A DNA stretch of 64,000 nucleotides from Nemertoderma westbladi. Lineage: Eukaryota > Xenacoelomorpha > Nemertodermatida > Nemertodermatidae. The stretch lies in NCBI GenBank assembly GCA_032718475.1, contig JAUCBJ010001318.1, forward strand, positions 1 to 64,000, given 5' to 3'. Shown piece by piece: positions 1 through 11,443 of the stretch; position 1 is the first letter of the stretch; every line of letters starts with the position of its first letter. The notes below the pieces were generated by a model, which saw only the letters and a list, made by a program, of their open reading frames with translations, was not told the DNA's origin and ran no database searches. The translations under genes were made by a program, and so were the position numbers.

Positions 1-276
1 CATCAAAAGGGTAAGACCACCAACATAAACACTAATAACAATTATGACATAAAGTAAAGCTTCAACATCTGTTGTTGGTGTAGTTGAGTCAATCAATGTT
101 ACATTACGCGTCTCTGTAGATATTGTATTCAGATTAACATATACGCCCGATGTATTGTTAGGAGGCATTCGTGTATCTCTCTCAGCATCAATACTTGTAA
201 CACCATTTCTACCATTAGTTGTAACAACATTTGTTATGGGAAGATTGAACTGAAATATTATTGAGTTATTCTTCAT
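1..276 (-). CDS. Small single-pass membrane protein, N-terminal part (tentatively KCNE-like), runs off the window
   Basis: The reverse strand is open from an ATG at 276-274 to the window edge, 92 codons without a stop. An in-frame TAG lies two codons upstream, so this ATG is the natural start. A splice-acceptor-like TTTTAG ends at 280, so the coding exon may begin at 279 behind a 5'UTR intron. The first ~68 residues are polar, Thr/Asn-rich and carry several N-glycosylation sequons (NNS, NNTS, NVT). A hydrophobic stretch beginning EALLYVIIVISVYVGG follows and continues off the edge. No signal peptide is visible, so a type III topology with an extracellular N-terminus is inferred. The glycosylated N-terminus followed by an EALxYV-type membrane helix resembles KCNE (MinK) potassium-channel beta subunits, and a single coding exon is usual there. 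The diagnostic Y-x-R-S and D-P-x-x-x-Y positions would lie outside the window. The ORF looks real; the family is a guess. Confidence 0.55.
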   Translation of the reverse strand, partial: MKNNSIIFQFNLPITNVVTTNGRNGVTSIDAERDTRMPPNNTSGVYVNLNTISTETRNVTLIDSTTPTTDVEALLYVIIVISVYVGGLTLLM

Positions 277-279
277 AAC

Positions 280-2515
280 CTAAAATTAAATCCCGCAAAT
301 AATTACGATCAGATTTATTGGGACCTGCAGTAATGACAATACGAAACAAGTTTATTTGGATATGTCCAAATTTTAGCTATTACTGTGGGGCGAGCGACGA
401 AAGTAAGCGAGCTTAGCATACAGGTACCACTAACTCAATCGGTAAGCAAAGGCCCCACGAACGTGTACATAGGCCCAACTTACAAAGTGCAGAGAATTGA
501 GCAGACGTAAGTAGTCAGAACAGAAAAGTATCCCTCCCTGCATTAAGACAAAGAAAAAATGTTCAAATCTCGTGAAGGAGGAGGGGGTGGGGGGGGGGGG
601 GGGGGGGGTTGATGCAAATTCCATCTCGGCGAATTAACATCTCGTCTTCTCAATGTTAAAATATAAATTAAGGGAAATAAATTTTAACATTGATACCAAA
701 ACGCAATCAAACAATAAATTCCTTGTAGAATTTGCGTTGCCTAGATTTCCTACAAAATCATACAATAAACAATGAAACACTATTATAAAAGAAAAAGTAA
801 TAGAATCGGCTCTGGTTAGTTGAGCTCATTCGTCTACAAACTTTATAAAGTTGGCTAGGCCTACTTCCGATGTCCAACATTGTCAACATAAAACTAATAT
901 AATTGCTCATACAGTATACACCACATACTGTAAGTAAGTAGCTACAAACACTGCTGGAAATGAAAATGAGATCCTCATTTTCTTCATTTATGTTAATACA
1001 AAACGTGCTGGGATAGGTGACCATGCTCAACTAAGCTTACCATACTATAGGTTCGAGTGCTACAGTATACACTATACAGTAATATACAGTATTATAACAT
1101 GAAGTATGTACTGTACAGTACGTACATTATCCATGAAGATAATTAGATTACAATAACATCGCAAACTGGAATAGTAGGTAGTGTTGGTTTGTAAATACCA
1201 AGGGAAATTATCCATATCCCTACTGTGTGGAATTAATTATCTTTTAGTGATGTAAAATGGTGAACTTGTTGCGTTGATAAGTTGCATTGTCGACATCAAA
1301 TGTTTTTTAATAAAGTTCAAATCAGAATAAATTAATATTGATTTGTCATGACTAAGTATCAAATGTCGCTCTACTGTAACATTATTATGCCATAACATTA
1401 TGTTGTAACATTGTTATGTAATCAACTAGGCCTACTGCACACTCTATACCAATAATCGTTGACTATATTGCATGAGCTAGCCTACAATACAATACAGTAC
1501 AACACACTGTACACAGTTAAGTGATAATGATAGGGCATCCGTAAATTTGGCGGAGATAAAAATAATAGCGAAACTTGAAATAGATGAGGTAGGCCTATAA
1601 AATACAGCATATTCCGTGGATAACTTTTTATCCATTATACCTACTGTATGTATTATATTAATGTTACTATCTATACGGGTTCTCTATTAATATCTTTGTG
1701 CTACTGTATATTTACTGTGCCCATGTGATGCTACAGTAATTGTATGATTTTTGTAAACTATTTGAATGTTTGTTTTAAAAGTTTGTTAGACAAGCAGTGA
1801 GAATGGTTGTGTGCCTGAGTGAAGTAGGTTTATCTGAGAAAGAAAAATAATAAATACAGTAGTTGAAACATCAAACGAGTCTCGAAGGTCGTAATAAAGA
1901 AAATGAATTACCCGAGTTGAATATTTGCTGTGTTTCCACAGGATATTCAACCACTGTATCAATATTTGCCGAACGCCAATCGTTAAGATTCAAACCCAAA
2001 ATCGACATTACTCGTTGCTCCATGTATCCATTACTTAATTAATAGCAAACTTCCTTTCAAGTTTGTAAAACAAACATCAAATCAAATCTAGCTGCATCAG
2101 CACACACATTTATTAAACTGTGAACTACAAATTAATTAATATACACTACTGTAGAAATTGTTATTAGTATTAAGGTTTAAGGCGTCACCCTGCCTGGCAC
2201 TCTTTGTTTTACGGATGTTTTGAGTAAGATGAATTACTAATTGCACACTGTAGGCCAGTCAAAACAACGTGGCTCTAAGCCAAAAAAGATAGTGGGACTA
2301 TTGATCACCATTCAGACTAATAAATGTAATGCAGCCCAGCCAGGCCGGAAACCTTGTGGATATATATACTAACGATGAAACACAGGCAATTTATGGCAGC
2401 GATAATTCCCGCCATGTGTACGCGTTCCAGACCTCGAGTTCCAGGGTCGGGTACAAACAATTACGCAATTATGCCTCGGAAAATCTAATCATTGCGATGG
2501 AATGAAAGCACTCCT
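280..2515. other. AT-rich non-coding DNA with two dispersed-repeat fragments
   Basis: No convincing exon was found. The stretch is AT-rich with many ACAGTA/TACTGTA words. Positions ~376-440 (GGGGCGAGCGACGAAAGTAA and onward) match the inner arms of the fold-back element at 18228-18290 and 30805-30850. A G-run at 589-608 followed by a GCAAATTCCATCTCGGCGAA word matches the G-run-bordered repeat at 34712. Short ORFs here lack coding features. Confidence 0.5.
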
Positions 2516-2735
2516 CTAGCCGCATCGCCTCAGCAGCACGGCCCCTGTAGAACGGCCCCAGCAGCACGGCCCAGCGCCACGGCCCCAGCAGCACAGCCCA
2601 CCACACGGCCCCAGCAGCACGGACCCATCATCACGGTCCCAGCAGCACGGCCCAGCACGGCCACTGCAGCACGACCCAGCACGGCCCCAGCAGCACGACC
2701 CAGCAGCACGGCCCACAGCACGGTCACAGGCTCTC
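2516..2735. repeat. GC-rich 12-bp degenerate tandem repeat (CAGCACGGCCCC), copy 1
   Basis: About 18 degenerate units of CAGCACGGCCCC. They are followed by an inverted pair, TGCCGTGCCA (2742) and TGGCACGGTA (2767). The same repeat and the same CTATAATGGCACGGTA word recur at 4273-5460, so both stretches belong to one repeat family split by intervening elements. Both strands stay open only because the unit length is a multiple of three and the unit lacks stops. Confidence 0.85.
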
Positions 2736-2870
2736 TTACAGTTTGCCGTGCCACCTATTGCTATAATGGCACGGTAAAGTGTAATAGGACTGAGGAGCTC
2801 TCTTACAGTGCCGTGCCACGTATATATTAAATATAATTCAAAAAAATATAATTGTTATAATTATATAATA

Positions 2871-3778
2871 CACCATGACCCGTTATATAGTGTCATTTTC
2901 TGATGACACGGACCCCCCCCCCCCCCCCAAATTTTTCTACAAATCTTTATCATATTGTTTGAAATTTGAAACACAACTAGTTCAACTCACCGTGGTTGTT
3001 ACCATGAAGCCGGAATTTTCGATTTCGCCTTTAAATTTTATTTATAAGCGTTTTAAAAAAGTGTCTTTTGCGAAATCGCACCCTCTGTATCATTGCCATT
3101 CTTCACTTTAGTCGTAATTTTTTCACATCAATAGAAAGCTTGCGTTGCAAGGATTCCAAATATGTAACAATGTCTGAATTTCGTTGAGAAACAGCTGAGA
3201 AATAGGCATTCAAAGATTGCAAGAATTATTGTTCACTGCAGGCCATTTATTCTATTTAATAAATACACAATATTCTGGAACAATTTGTTTATGTATGATT
3301 AGCTACGCAATATAGATATTGTATAGGCATACCGCTGTTGCCTACCAACTCATAAAATAAATAACACGTTCTAGAATTTTGTGTATTTATTAAATAGAAT
3401 AAATGGCCTGCAGCGAACAATAATTCTTGCAATCTTTGAACGCCTATTTCTCAGCTGTTTCTCAACGAAATTCAGATATTGCTACATATTTGGAATCCTT
3501 TCAACGCAAGCTTTCTATTGATGTGAAAAAATTACGACTAAAGTGAAGAATGGCAATGATACAGAGGGTGCGATTTCGCAAAAGACACTTTTTTAAAACG
3601 CTTATAAATAAAATTTAAAGGCGAAATCGAAAATTCCGGCTTCATGGTAACAACCACGGTGAGTTGAACTAGTTGTGTTTCAAATTTCAAACAATATGAT
3701 AAAGATTTGTAGAAAAATTTGGGGGGGGGGGGGGGGTCCGTGTCATCAGAAAATGACACTATATTACGGGTCATGGTG
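2871..3778. mobile_element. Palindromic fold-back MITE, about 908 bp
   Basis: The left arm starts CACCATGACCCG (2871) and the right arm ends CGGGTCATGGTG (3778). The arms are near-perfect inverted copies over more than 400 bp each, meeting around 3300-3360. A C-run (2911-2928) in the left arm pairs with a G-run (3721-3736) in the right. Flanks are AT-rich (TATA-like), so the target duplication cannot be set. There is no transposase. The identical 78-codon ORFs on opposite strands are by-products of the palindrome. Partial relatives are at 14000-14578 and 16975-17116. Confidence 0.85.
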
Positions 3779-3959
3779 TATATATTTACGCAAGTGATAC
3801 CGTAATTTACTCTACGTACAATTAGATTTTGTTACGTCTTATGTAGCTAATGTTTTTATTGTTTGTTACTAAACCGGGTACACTTCCTTCACTTCCTTCT
3901 AGTTTCCCTAATTATGATATGATAGATTAAAAATTATCATTTTATTATATCAAAAAATT

Positions 3960-4255
3960 GCAAAATGTGAAGCTAGCTAGTTTTTGGTTCTTGTTTTTTA
4001 AATGTTCTAGAACATTATCAATCCATTTCATATAAAAATGTTGTTCTAGAACAGATACTTTTTGTTCTAGAACAAAAAATACAAAGCACTAGCTAATTTG
4101 TTAATTTTTTATTGTATGTTATCTTTGAATAAATTTTTTATACTAGCTATTTTTTGTTTCTTTTTTTAATGTTCTAGAACATATTATCTATACATTTAAT
4201 ATACAAATTTTGTTCTAGAACAAATATTTTTTGTTCTAGAACAAATATTTTAAGA
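3960..4255. repeat. Duplicated ~165-bp block with six TGTTCTAGAACA-type palindromes
   Basis: Two diverged copies of an AT-rich block each carry three perfect palindromes centred on TTCTAGAA (near 4005, 4043, 4065, 4170, 4210 and 4232). TTCnnGAA is the core of a heat-shock element. Two similar sites lie near 8683 and 8732. No gene is adjacent, so a regulatory role is unproven. Confidence 0.7.
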
Positions 4256-4309
4256 TCCTTTTATTATATCAAAATATGGCTATAATGGCACGGTATAGTG
4301 TAAGAGTCC

Positions 4310-5460
4310 CCGGTCACAGCAGCACGGCCTCAGCAGCACGGCCCCAGAAGCACGGCCCCAACAGCACGGCCCCAACATCACGGCCCCAACAGCACGACCC
4401 AGCAGCACGGCCCTGCAGCACGGCCCCAACCGCACGGCCCAAGAATCACGGACCCAGCAGCAGGGATCCACCAGCACGGAGCCAGCTGCACGACACAGCA
4501 CAGCACCAGCAGCACGACCCCATCAGCACGGCCCCAGCAGCACGTCCCCAGCAACACGACCCAGCAGCACCGCCCAGCAGCACAGCCTCAGAAGCACGGC
4601 CCAGCAGCACGGCCACAGCAGCACGGCCCCAAAAGCACGGTCCAAGCATCACGGACCCAGCAGCACGGTCGGAGCAGTACAGAACCAGCTGCACGGCCCC
4701 TGCAGCACGGCCCCAGCAGCACGGACCCAGCATCACGGACCCAGCAGCAGGGACCCACCAGCACGGAGCCAGCTGCACGACACAGCACGGCACCAGCAGC
4801 ACGACCCCATCAGCACGGCCCCATAGCACGTCCCCAGCAACACGACCCAGCAGCACCGCCCAGCAGCACAGCCCCAACAGCACGGCCCCAGAAGCACGGC
4901 CCCAACAGCACGGCCCCAACACCACGGCCCCAACAGCACGGCCCCAACAGCACGACCCAGCAGCACGGCCCTGCAGCACGGCCCCAACCGCACGGCCCAA
5001 GCATCACGGACCCAGCAGCAGGGACCCACCAGCACGGAGCCAGCTGCACGACACAGCACGGCACCAGCAGCACGACCCCATCAGCACGGCCCCAGCAGCA
5101 CGTCCCCAGCAACACGACCCAGCAGCACCGCCCAGCAGCACAGCCTCAGAAGCACGGCCCAGCAGCACGGCCATAGCAGCACGGCCCCAAAAGCACGGTC
5201 CAAGCATCACGGACCCAGCAGCACGGTCGGAGCAGTACGGAACCAGCTGCACGGCCCCTGCAGCACGGCCCCAGCAGCACGGACCCAGCTGCACGAAACA
5301 GCACTGCCCCGGCAGCACCAACCAGCAGCCCGGCCTAGCAGCATGGAACCAGGAGCACGGCCCCAACAGCACGGCCCCTACAGCACGGACCCAGCAGCAC
5401 GGTCACAGCAGCACAGACCCAGCTGCACGACCCAGCATGGACCTAGCAGCACAAAACTCA
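4310..5460. repeat. GC-rich 12-bp degenerate tandem repeat (CAGCACGGCCCC), copy 2
   Basis: About 1.15 kb of degenerate CAGCACGGCCCC units with internal segmental duplication: the block near 4490-4790 recurs near 5050-5300. A 409-codon ORF on the plus strand is a consequence of the unit and encodes only R/P/Q/H/S/T/A repeats. No start context, splice site or conserved domain supports a protein. Confidence 0.85.
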
Positions 5461-5873
5461 AACTCGTTATCGAGTTTGTGCGGAAAACAAACTCATTATC
5501 GATAATAAAGACCCACGGCTCCGTTCTATCTCGAAAACAAACTCGATAATCCTGATGATGGGAGTAAAGATCAACCCCAACTTGACTTTCTGAACTCATT
5601 CTGTATCACACAAACTCGATAATGAGTCAGAACCCGATCACGTCATATGAACTCTAGGCCGACACCATTGAACTCTAGGCTGAGTAATATTATTTAGGAC
5701 CATACCTTTTATATATAAAATCGTTTGCTTCTATATAGTTCCCTACGTGGAACAAGGCAATAACAAGATTTGTCGCGTTTGTGTGAAAGAAATTTAATTT
5801 TATAATTACAGTTTATGAACTACCTCTGAGAAAAGATAATTAATTATTGTGCGGTGTATTTCAATGTATTTCA
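5461..5873. other. Non-coding spacer with AAACTCGATAAT words
   Basis: The stretch 5455-5630 has four or five copies of an AAACTCGATAAT-like word, including the palindrome AAACTCGTTATCGAGTTT at 5460. The rest is AT-rich and featureless. No gene is supported. Confidence 0.5.
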
Positions 5874-6048
5874 GAAGGCGGGGTAGCTCAGTTGGTTGAG
5901 CGCCGGGCCTGCAATCTATTGGTTGTAGGTTCAGCCCCCTGGGAGCAAATCTTGGGATAGGAGTAGCGCCCACCCCTACCCTCGGGTAGCAGCTATCGAA
6001 AGAGGAGTCTTCGGGTCGCCTCCGGCTTCGGCCGACTGTTTGCTTGCT
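5874..6048 (+). mobile_element. tRNA-derived SINE with 9-bp target-site duplication
   Basis: The 5' head carries a clear pol III A box (TAGCTCAGTTGG) and a B-box-like GGTTCAGCCCC. A GC-rich body and a short TGCT-repeat tail follow. The element is flanked by a perfect 9-bp direct repeat TGTATTTCA at 5865-5873 and 6049-6057. The T-stem and acceptor stem do not pair properly, so this is a SINE and not a functional tRNA gene. Confidence 0.75.
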
Positions 6049-6057
6049 TGTATTTCA

Positions 6058-6632
6058 ATAACTTCAAACAGAAACCGCGTATACTTTTTGGTCAGACACC
6101 AGGACATCACGCTGTGCAGTTATTTTTTTTAGGACATCAAAAATATATTTTTCCAAATCTTGGCTCAAAATCGTTCTTTATGACCAATTTTTTCCAAATT
6201 TGCCATTGGGGGAGTGTAATCAATTTTTCGCGCCTCCGTTGTCAAACGTACAAAATACACTTCCTCAGGACTCTGATTTTAATAACGAAATAATTATAAT
6301 ATAATTATTCCCCCTTTTCTTATTTAGTCGTAATATTTATCTCAAAATATTCGACGCAATATTCATCCCGAAAATAGTCATCAAAATATTCTTCTCAGAA
6401 TATTATCCCATATCTCACATTACGATTTATTGCTCCAACCCAGACATTCTTAGTCGTGGTGGGCGTGTCAAGTCTTGCCTAATCCGCCCAGTACACTCCA
6501 TCCAATGCACTATCGAGGGTCCATTGTTATGTAATACACCCTTCCCTTACACCAGCCCCCAGCACGCAGCCTATGGCCGCCATCCAATAGCAGTAGGAAG
6601 TGATTGACAAGTCACATTCTAAACTCCATCCA
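6058..6632. other. Non-coding spacer
   Basis: AT-rich sequence with CAAAATATTC-like words (6340-6400), followed by more GC-rich unique DNA. The short open frame at 6048-6293 overlaps the SINE target site and shows no domain. No gene is supported. Confidence 0.4.
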
Positions 6633-6750
6633 GGCACCAATATTAATTGGTCTATATTATTGAGTAATTATATCTAATTTTGTTCGAACGTGCACCAATA
6701 TTAATTGGTCTAATATATTGGGTAATTATATTTAACATTGTTTGAACGTA
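6633..6750. repeat. Two-copy 59-bp tandem duplication
   Basis: GCACCAATATTAATTGGTCT starts at 6633 and again at 6692, each followed by an AT-rich stretch ending in TTGTTCGAACG or similar. The unit contains the palindrome CCAATATTAATTGG. Confidence 0.8.
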
Positions 6751-6845
6751 AACGAACGAACGAACGTGGAACTTTCTGGGCGGAGAAGTCCACCCGCGCG
6801 CAGGTGATAATTAGGGGTCAACTCCATATTGACCCCACAGCAGGA

Positions 6846-6853
6846 TATAAATA
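6846..6853 (+). promoter_or_regulatory. TATA-box-like element of a possible pol II promoter or solo LTR
   Basis: TATAAATA is followed by a GC-rich stretch and about 30 bp later by TCGGGACTAAAAC, a plausible start region. A 120-bp duplication begins about 100 bp downstream. No ORF of size follows, so this may be the promoter of a solo LTR or an untranslated leader. LTR ends and a target duplication could not be defined. Confidence 0.35.
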
Positions 6854-6950
6854 GGGGCGCATCGGGACTAAAACTTCAAGAGTTTTCACTCTGCCTCAGG
6901 TATAACTGTTGAGCACTGCTCCTCAGTACAGCAGAGGTCCCTGGCCTAGA

Positions 6951-7165
6951 AGTCAGCTCTGTTCCGAGTTGGGGCCGTCTTTGTTGCTGGATCGGGCCTG
7001 TGAAAGGCTTTGCGGTCACCAGTAACTTAAGACGATTCCGCCGTCGGACGGCTGCAGTATCTTAGCCTAAAGCCAGCTCTGGTCCAACGTTGGTGCCCTC
7101 TTTGTTGCTGGATCGGGCCTGCGAAAGGCTTTGCGGTCGCCAGTAACGTAAGACGGTTCCGCTGT
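6951..7165. repeat. Two-copy 120-bp tandem duplication
   Basis: Copies start at 6951 and 7071, each reading from AGYCAGCTCTG through TTTGTTGCTGGATCGGGCCT to CCAGTAACNTAAGACG. They differ by scattered substitutions. Position just downstream of the TATA-like element suggests a transcribed leader or LTR. Confidence 0.85.
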
Positions 7166-8405
7166 TGGTCTGAGCATATTGGCTAGACAACCCCGGAGCG
7201 CTTGTGTGCTCGCTATTGCCTACCAGGCAAAAGTGGCAGCGTCTCCACCGGCTCGCCTCTCCTGCCCACGGTAGTGCTGGTGCTGGTGCACTGTCCGCAG
7301 ACTATATGTTTATTTGTGGTTCGCCCAAATAGACCTCTATGGTCTGAGTACAAATTGCATCTAACCTTTTTATTCCAATCGGTCCCACCCCTGTTTGGAC
7401 TCAGACGGTAACCTGGTGTTCTGCACTATCGCTAAGTTCCAATAGCGTGAAGCTGCACCAAGTTTATTACGACTTTTTCTCACGACTTTTACCTACAGCT
7501 TATAGACTTTTCTACAGCGTTGAGATTTTATTCATTATTGTTAGACTTTTTCCCTTTATTTGTATATTTTTTCCGGTGTATTTTTAGCAAAACAGAACGG
7601 CTAAAAATACGGTATATTTTCTCTGCTTTTTGGATTATTTAGAGGCTATACTTTGGATCCTAACGGACCCAAAGCACCCCTCACCCGGTTTCTATCCTTT
7701 TCCTCATCCCAGAGGTTTTTCTACAGTGTTACAGTAAGCTATTTCATTTATTTAGAAGGAAGCAATATACAGTATTATTTGGGAAGAATAGAAAATCACT
7801 GTGTTTTTGTACTATATTGAAAGTTGTGGATGTCTGTAAATAACAAGTCATTGAAGGACCGTGTTCAAGTGGAAATATTTTATGTTAGCCGGAAAACCAA
7901 AACACTAAGCGAAAGTAGAGCACTACCTGGAACGTTTTGAGATTCAAAGCCGTTTTAGGAGCTTATCGTGCCAAGAAATCAAGCATGAGCACGAGAAATC
8001 CATTACACTGAGGCTGAGGCCTTTGATTGTATATTATTTGTATTCCGTCTTACGGTAAAATAAAATGTGTTGTAATTAGTGTTACTGTTATTGCATTACC
8101 CATTACGGGGGGTAGGGTATTTAATATCCAATAAATAGTAATCGATGGCTTAAGCCTACGAAAGTTTGTTAATCGTCAAGATTACCCGTGTTGCCGAATT
8201 GGATAACAAAAAAACATGTTTGCACAGTGCAAGGACAATAACACCTCCATGAGCGTACCTAACGCCTAGTCAACAAGGCCGTGTGGCTCCGTTTAACGTT
8301 AAACTTGAGATAGGGATGAAGGGCATTGACCTGATCTACCCTGCGTTTACAAACTTATAATTGGGTTATATAGAAACCCCGATAACCGACGAGTTTAATT
8401 TCAAC
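7166..8405. other. Non-coding stretch downstream of the TATA-like region
   Basis: Mixed-composition DNA with short frames only, the longest 69 codons at 7202-7411 without a recognisable domain. An AATAAA-like GTAAAATAAAATG at ~8050 could be a poly(A) signal if 6525-8130 is a solo LTR, but no matching ends were found. Confidence 0.35.
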
Positions 8406-8409
8406 GGTG

Positions 8410-8862
8410 TACGGACAATTCCGACCCGGACAGTTGCGACCCAGACAATTCCGAACCGGAATATTCCGACCCATTCAGAGATCGAATTAAATTTTCATGG
8501 GTAGGACAATTCCGACCTAAATAATTAAATAATAATAATAAATAATAATTTTATTTAACATTAGGCCTACATTGTATTATTATTCAACATAAAGATTGCT
8601 GTGTCCCATGGATATTCTTCGTTCTATACGCGTTTGGTATGTAATTTTGTGTGTATTCGGTGCTAGTTTTTGCTACGCTTTTTGAAAATGTTCTAAAACA
8701 TACTAGGTATTAATTAAGAAAATATTGATGTTCTAGAACACACAATTTTGTTATTGAATACCAGTAATTTCTATTAATTATTATTATTTATTTGGATCCA
8801 GACAATTCCGACCCAGACAATTCCGACCTAGGACAATTCCAACCGGACAATTCCGATTTGAA
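8410..8862. repeat. Scattered GACAATTCCGACC repeats in two clusters
   Basis: Copies of GACAATTCCGACC or close variants occur at 8414-8520 and 8800-8860. The interval between is AT-rich and holds two TGTTCTAGAACA-like palindromes, so a repeat cluster may have been split by an insertion. Confidence 0.6.
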
Positions 8863-8958
8863 TGTATAAGAAATTATAATTGTTTATTATGAACTGCTTT
8901 TGATCCATTTCTGAAATATTGTCCAACTTTGGGGCAGTGCAGTGGCGAGGGGGAGGGC

Positions 8959-9120
8959 GGGGGGGGGGGGGGGGGGGGTGGTTTCGACGCAATCAAAATT
9001 CTACCTTCTCCAGGGGACAATCGACGCACAAAAACGAATAAAACTGTATCCTGTTTTTATTGATTTTATTTATTGTTTTGGTTAGAATAACTTCTCCCTA
9101 TAACCTGCTCCTTAGTTGAT
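8959..9120 (+). mobile_element. Member of a G/C-homopolymer-bordered dispersed repeat
   Basis: A G-run (8959-8978) is followed by GGTTTCGACGCAAT, a CTCCAGGGG word, a second TCGACGCA word, a TGTTTTGGTTAGAATAA stretch and CCTGCTCC. The same order is found in reverse at 34790-35019 and 36030-36210, and a fragment at 13636-13670. It has no coding capacity; the class is unknown. Confidence 0.6.
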
Positions 9121-9203
9121 AATTAACATTGTACAGTAATTTGCTCGCCAAGACGAGAAATTAATTCTCCGAAATTGGCTTTGCAACAAGTTTCCCCTCC
9201 CCT

Positions 9204-11443
9204 GAACCCTCTTATAAGAATTTACAAATATAATTTAACCCTCTTATAAGAATTTACAAATATAATTTAACCCTCTTATAAGAATTTACAAATATAATTT
9301 AACCCTCTTATAAGAATTTACAAATATAATTTAACTCTCTTATAAGAATTTACAAATATATTTTAACTCGCTTATAAGAATTTACAAATATAATTTAACC
9401 CTCTTATAAGAATTTACAAATATAATTTAACCCTCTTATAAGAATTTACAAATATAATTTAACCCTCTTATAAGAATTTACAAATATAATTTAACCCTCT
9501 TATAAGAATTTACAAATATAATTTAACCCTCTTATAAGAATTTACAAATATAATTTAACCCTCTTATAAGAATTTACAAATATAATTTAACCCTCTTATA
9601 AGAATTTACAAATATAATTTAACTCTCTTATAAGAATTTACAAATATATTTTAACTCGCTTATAAGAATTTACAAATATAATTTAACCCTCTTATAAGAA
9701 TTTACAATTATAATTTAACCCTCTTATAAGAATTTACAAATATAATTTAACCCTCTTATAAGAATTTACAAATATAATTTAACTCTCTTATAAGAATTTA
9801 CAAATATATTTTAACTCGCTTATAAGAATTTACAAATATAATTTAACCCTCTTATAAGAATTTACAAATATAATTTAACCCTCTTATAAGAATTTACAAA
9901 TATAATTTAACCCTCTTATAAGAATTTACAAATATAATTTAACCCTCTTATAAGAATTTACAAATATAATTTAACCCTCTTATAAGAATTTACAAATATA
10001 ATTTAACCCTCTTATAAGAATTTACAAATATAATTTAACCCTCTTATAAGAATTTACAAATATAATTTAACCCTCTTATAAGAATTTACAAATATAATTT
10101 AACCCTCTTATAAGAATTTACAAATATAATTTAACCCTCTTATAAGAATTTACAAATATAATTTAACTCTCTTATAAGAATTTACAAATATATTTTAACT
10201 CGCTTATAAGAATTTACAAATATAATTTAACCCTCTTATAAGAATTTACAAATATAATTTAACCCTCTTATAAGAATTTACAAATATAATTTAACCCTCT
10301 TATAAGAATTTACAAATATAATTTAACCCTCTTATAAGAATTTACAAATATAATTTAACCCTCTTATAAGAATTTACAAATATAATTTAACCCTCTTATA
10401 AGAATTTACAAATATAATTTAACCCTCTTATAAGAATTTACAAATATAATTTAACTCTCTTATAAGAATTTACAAATATATTTTAACTCGCTTATAAGAA
10501 TTTACAAATATAATTTAACCCTCTTATAAGAATTTACAAATATAATTTAACCCTCTTATAAGAATTTACAAATATAATTTAACCCTCTTATAAGAATTTA
10601 CAAATATAATTTAACCCTCTTATAAGAATTTACAAATATAATTTAACCCTCTTATAAGAATTTACAAATATAATTTAACCCTCTTATAAGAATTTACAAA
10701 TATAATTTAACCCTCTTATAAGAATTTACAAATATAATTTAACTCTCTTATAAGAATTTACAAATATATTTTAACTCGCTTATAAGAATTTACAAATATA
10801 ATTTAACCCTCTTATAAGAATTTACAAATATAATTTAACCCTCTTATAAGAATTTACAAATATAATTTAACCCTCTTATAAGAATTTACAAATATAATTT
10901 AACCCTCTTATAAGAATTTACAAATATAATTTAACCCTCTTATAAGAATTTACAAATATAATTTAACCCTCTTATAAGAATTTACAAATATAATTTAACC
11001 CTCTTATAAGAATTTACAAATATAATTTAACTCTCTTATAAGAATTTACAAATATATTTTAACTCGCTTATAAGAATTTACAAATATAATTTAACCCTCT
11101 TATAAGAATTTACAAATATAATTTAACCCTCTTATAAGAATTTACAAATATAATTTAACCCTCTTATAAGAATTTACAAATATAATTTAACCCTCTTATA
11201 AGAATTTACAAATATAATTTAACCCTCTTATAAGAATTTACAAATATAATTTAACCCTCTTATAAGAATTTACAAATATAATTTAACCCTCTTATAAGAA
11301 TTTACAAATATAATTTAACTCTCTTATAAGAATTTACAAATATATTTTAACTCGCTTATAAGAATTTACAAATATAATTTAACCCTCTTATAAGAATTTA
11401 CAAATATAATTTAACCCTCTTATAAGAATTTACAAATATAATT
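9204..11443. repeat. 32-bp AT-rich satellite-like array, about 70 copies, with higher-order structure
   Basis: The unit AACCCTCTTATAAGAATTTACAAATATAATTT repeats head to tail with almost no divergence. A paired variant (AACTCTC then AACTCGC, with TATATTTT) recurs at 9361, 9649, 9809, 10193, 10481, 10769, 11057 and 11345. The spacings are 288, 160, 384, 288, 288, 288 and 288, all multiples of 32, so the amplified unit is mostly a nine-mer. Confidence 0.95.

Noticed and set aside
2875-3774. Two identical 78-codon ORFs on opposite strands
   Set aside because: They are the two arms of the palindromic MITE and contain the homopolymer run as a Pro tract.
4276-5505. 409-codon ORF on the plus strand
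   Set aside because: It is produced by a 12-bp repeat that lacks stops; several antisense frames are equally open and no domain or splice context exists.
5878-5950. tRNA gene
   Set aside because: A and B boxes are present, but the T-stem and acceptor stem do not pair and it is flanked by a target duplication, so it is a SINE head.
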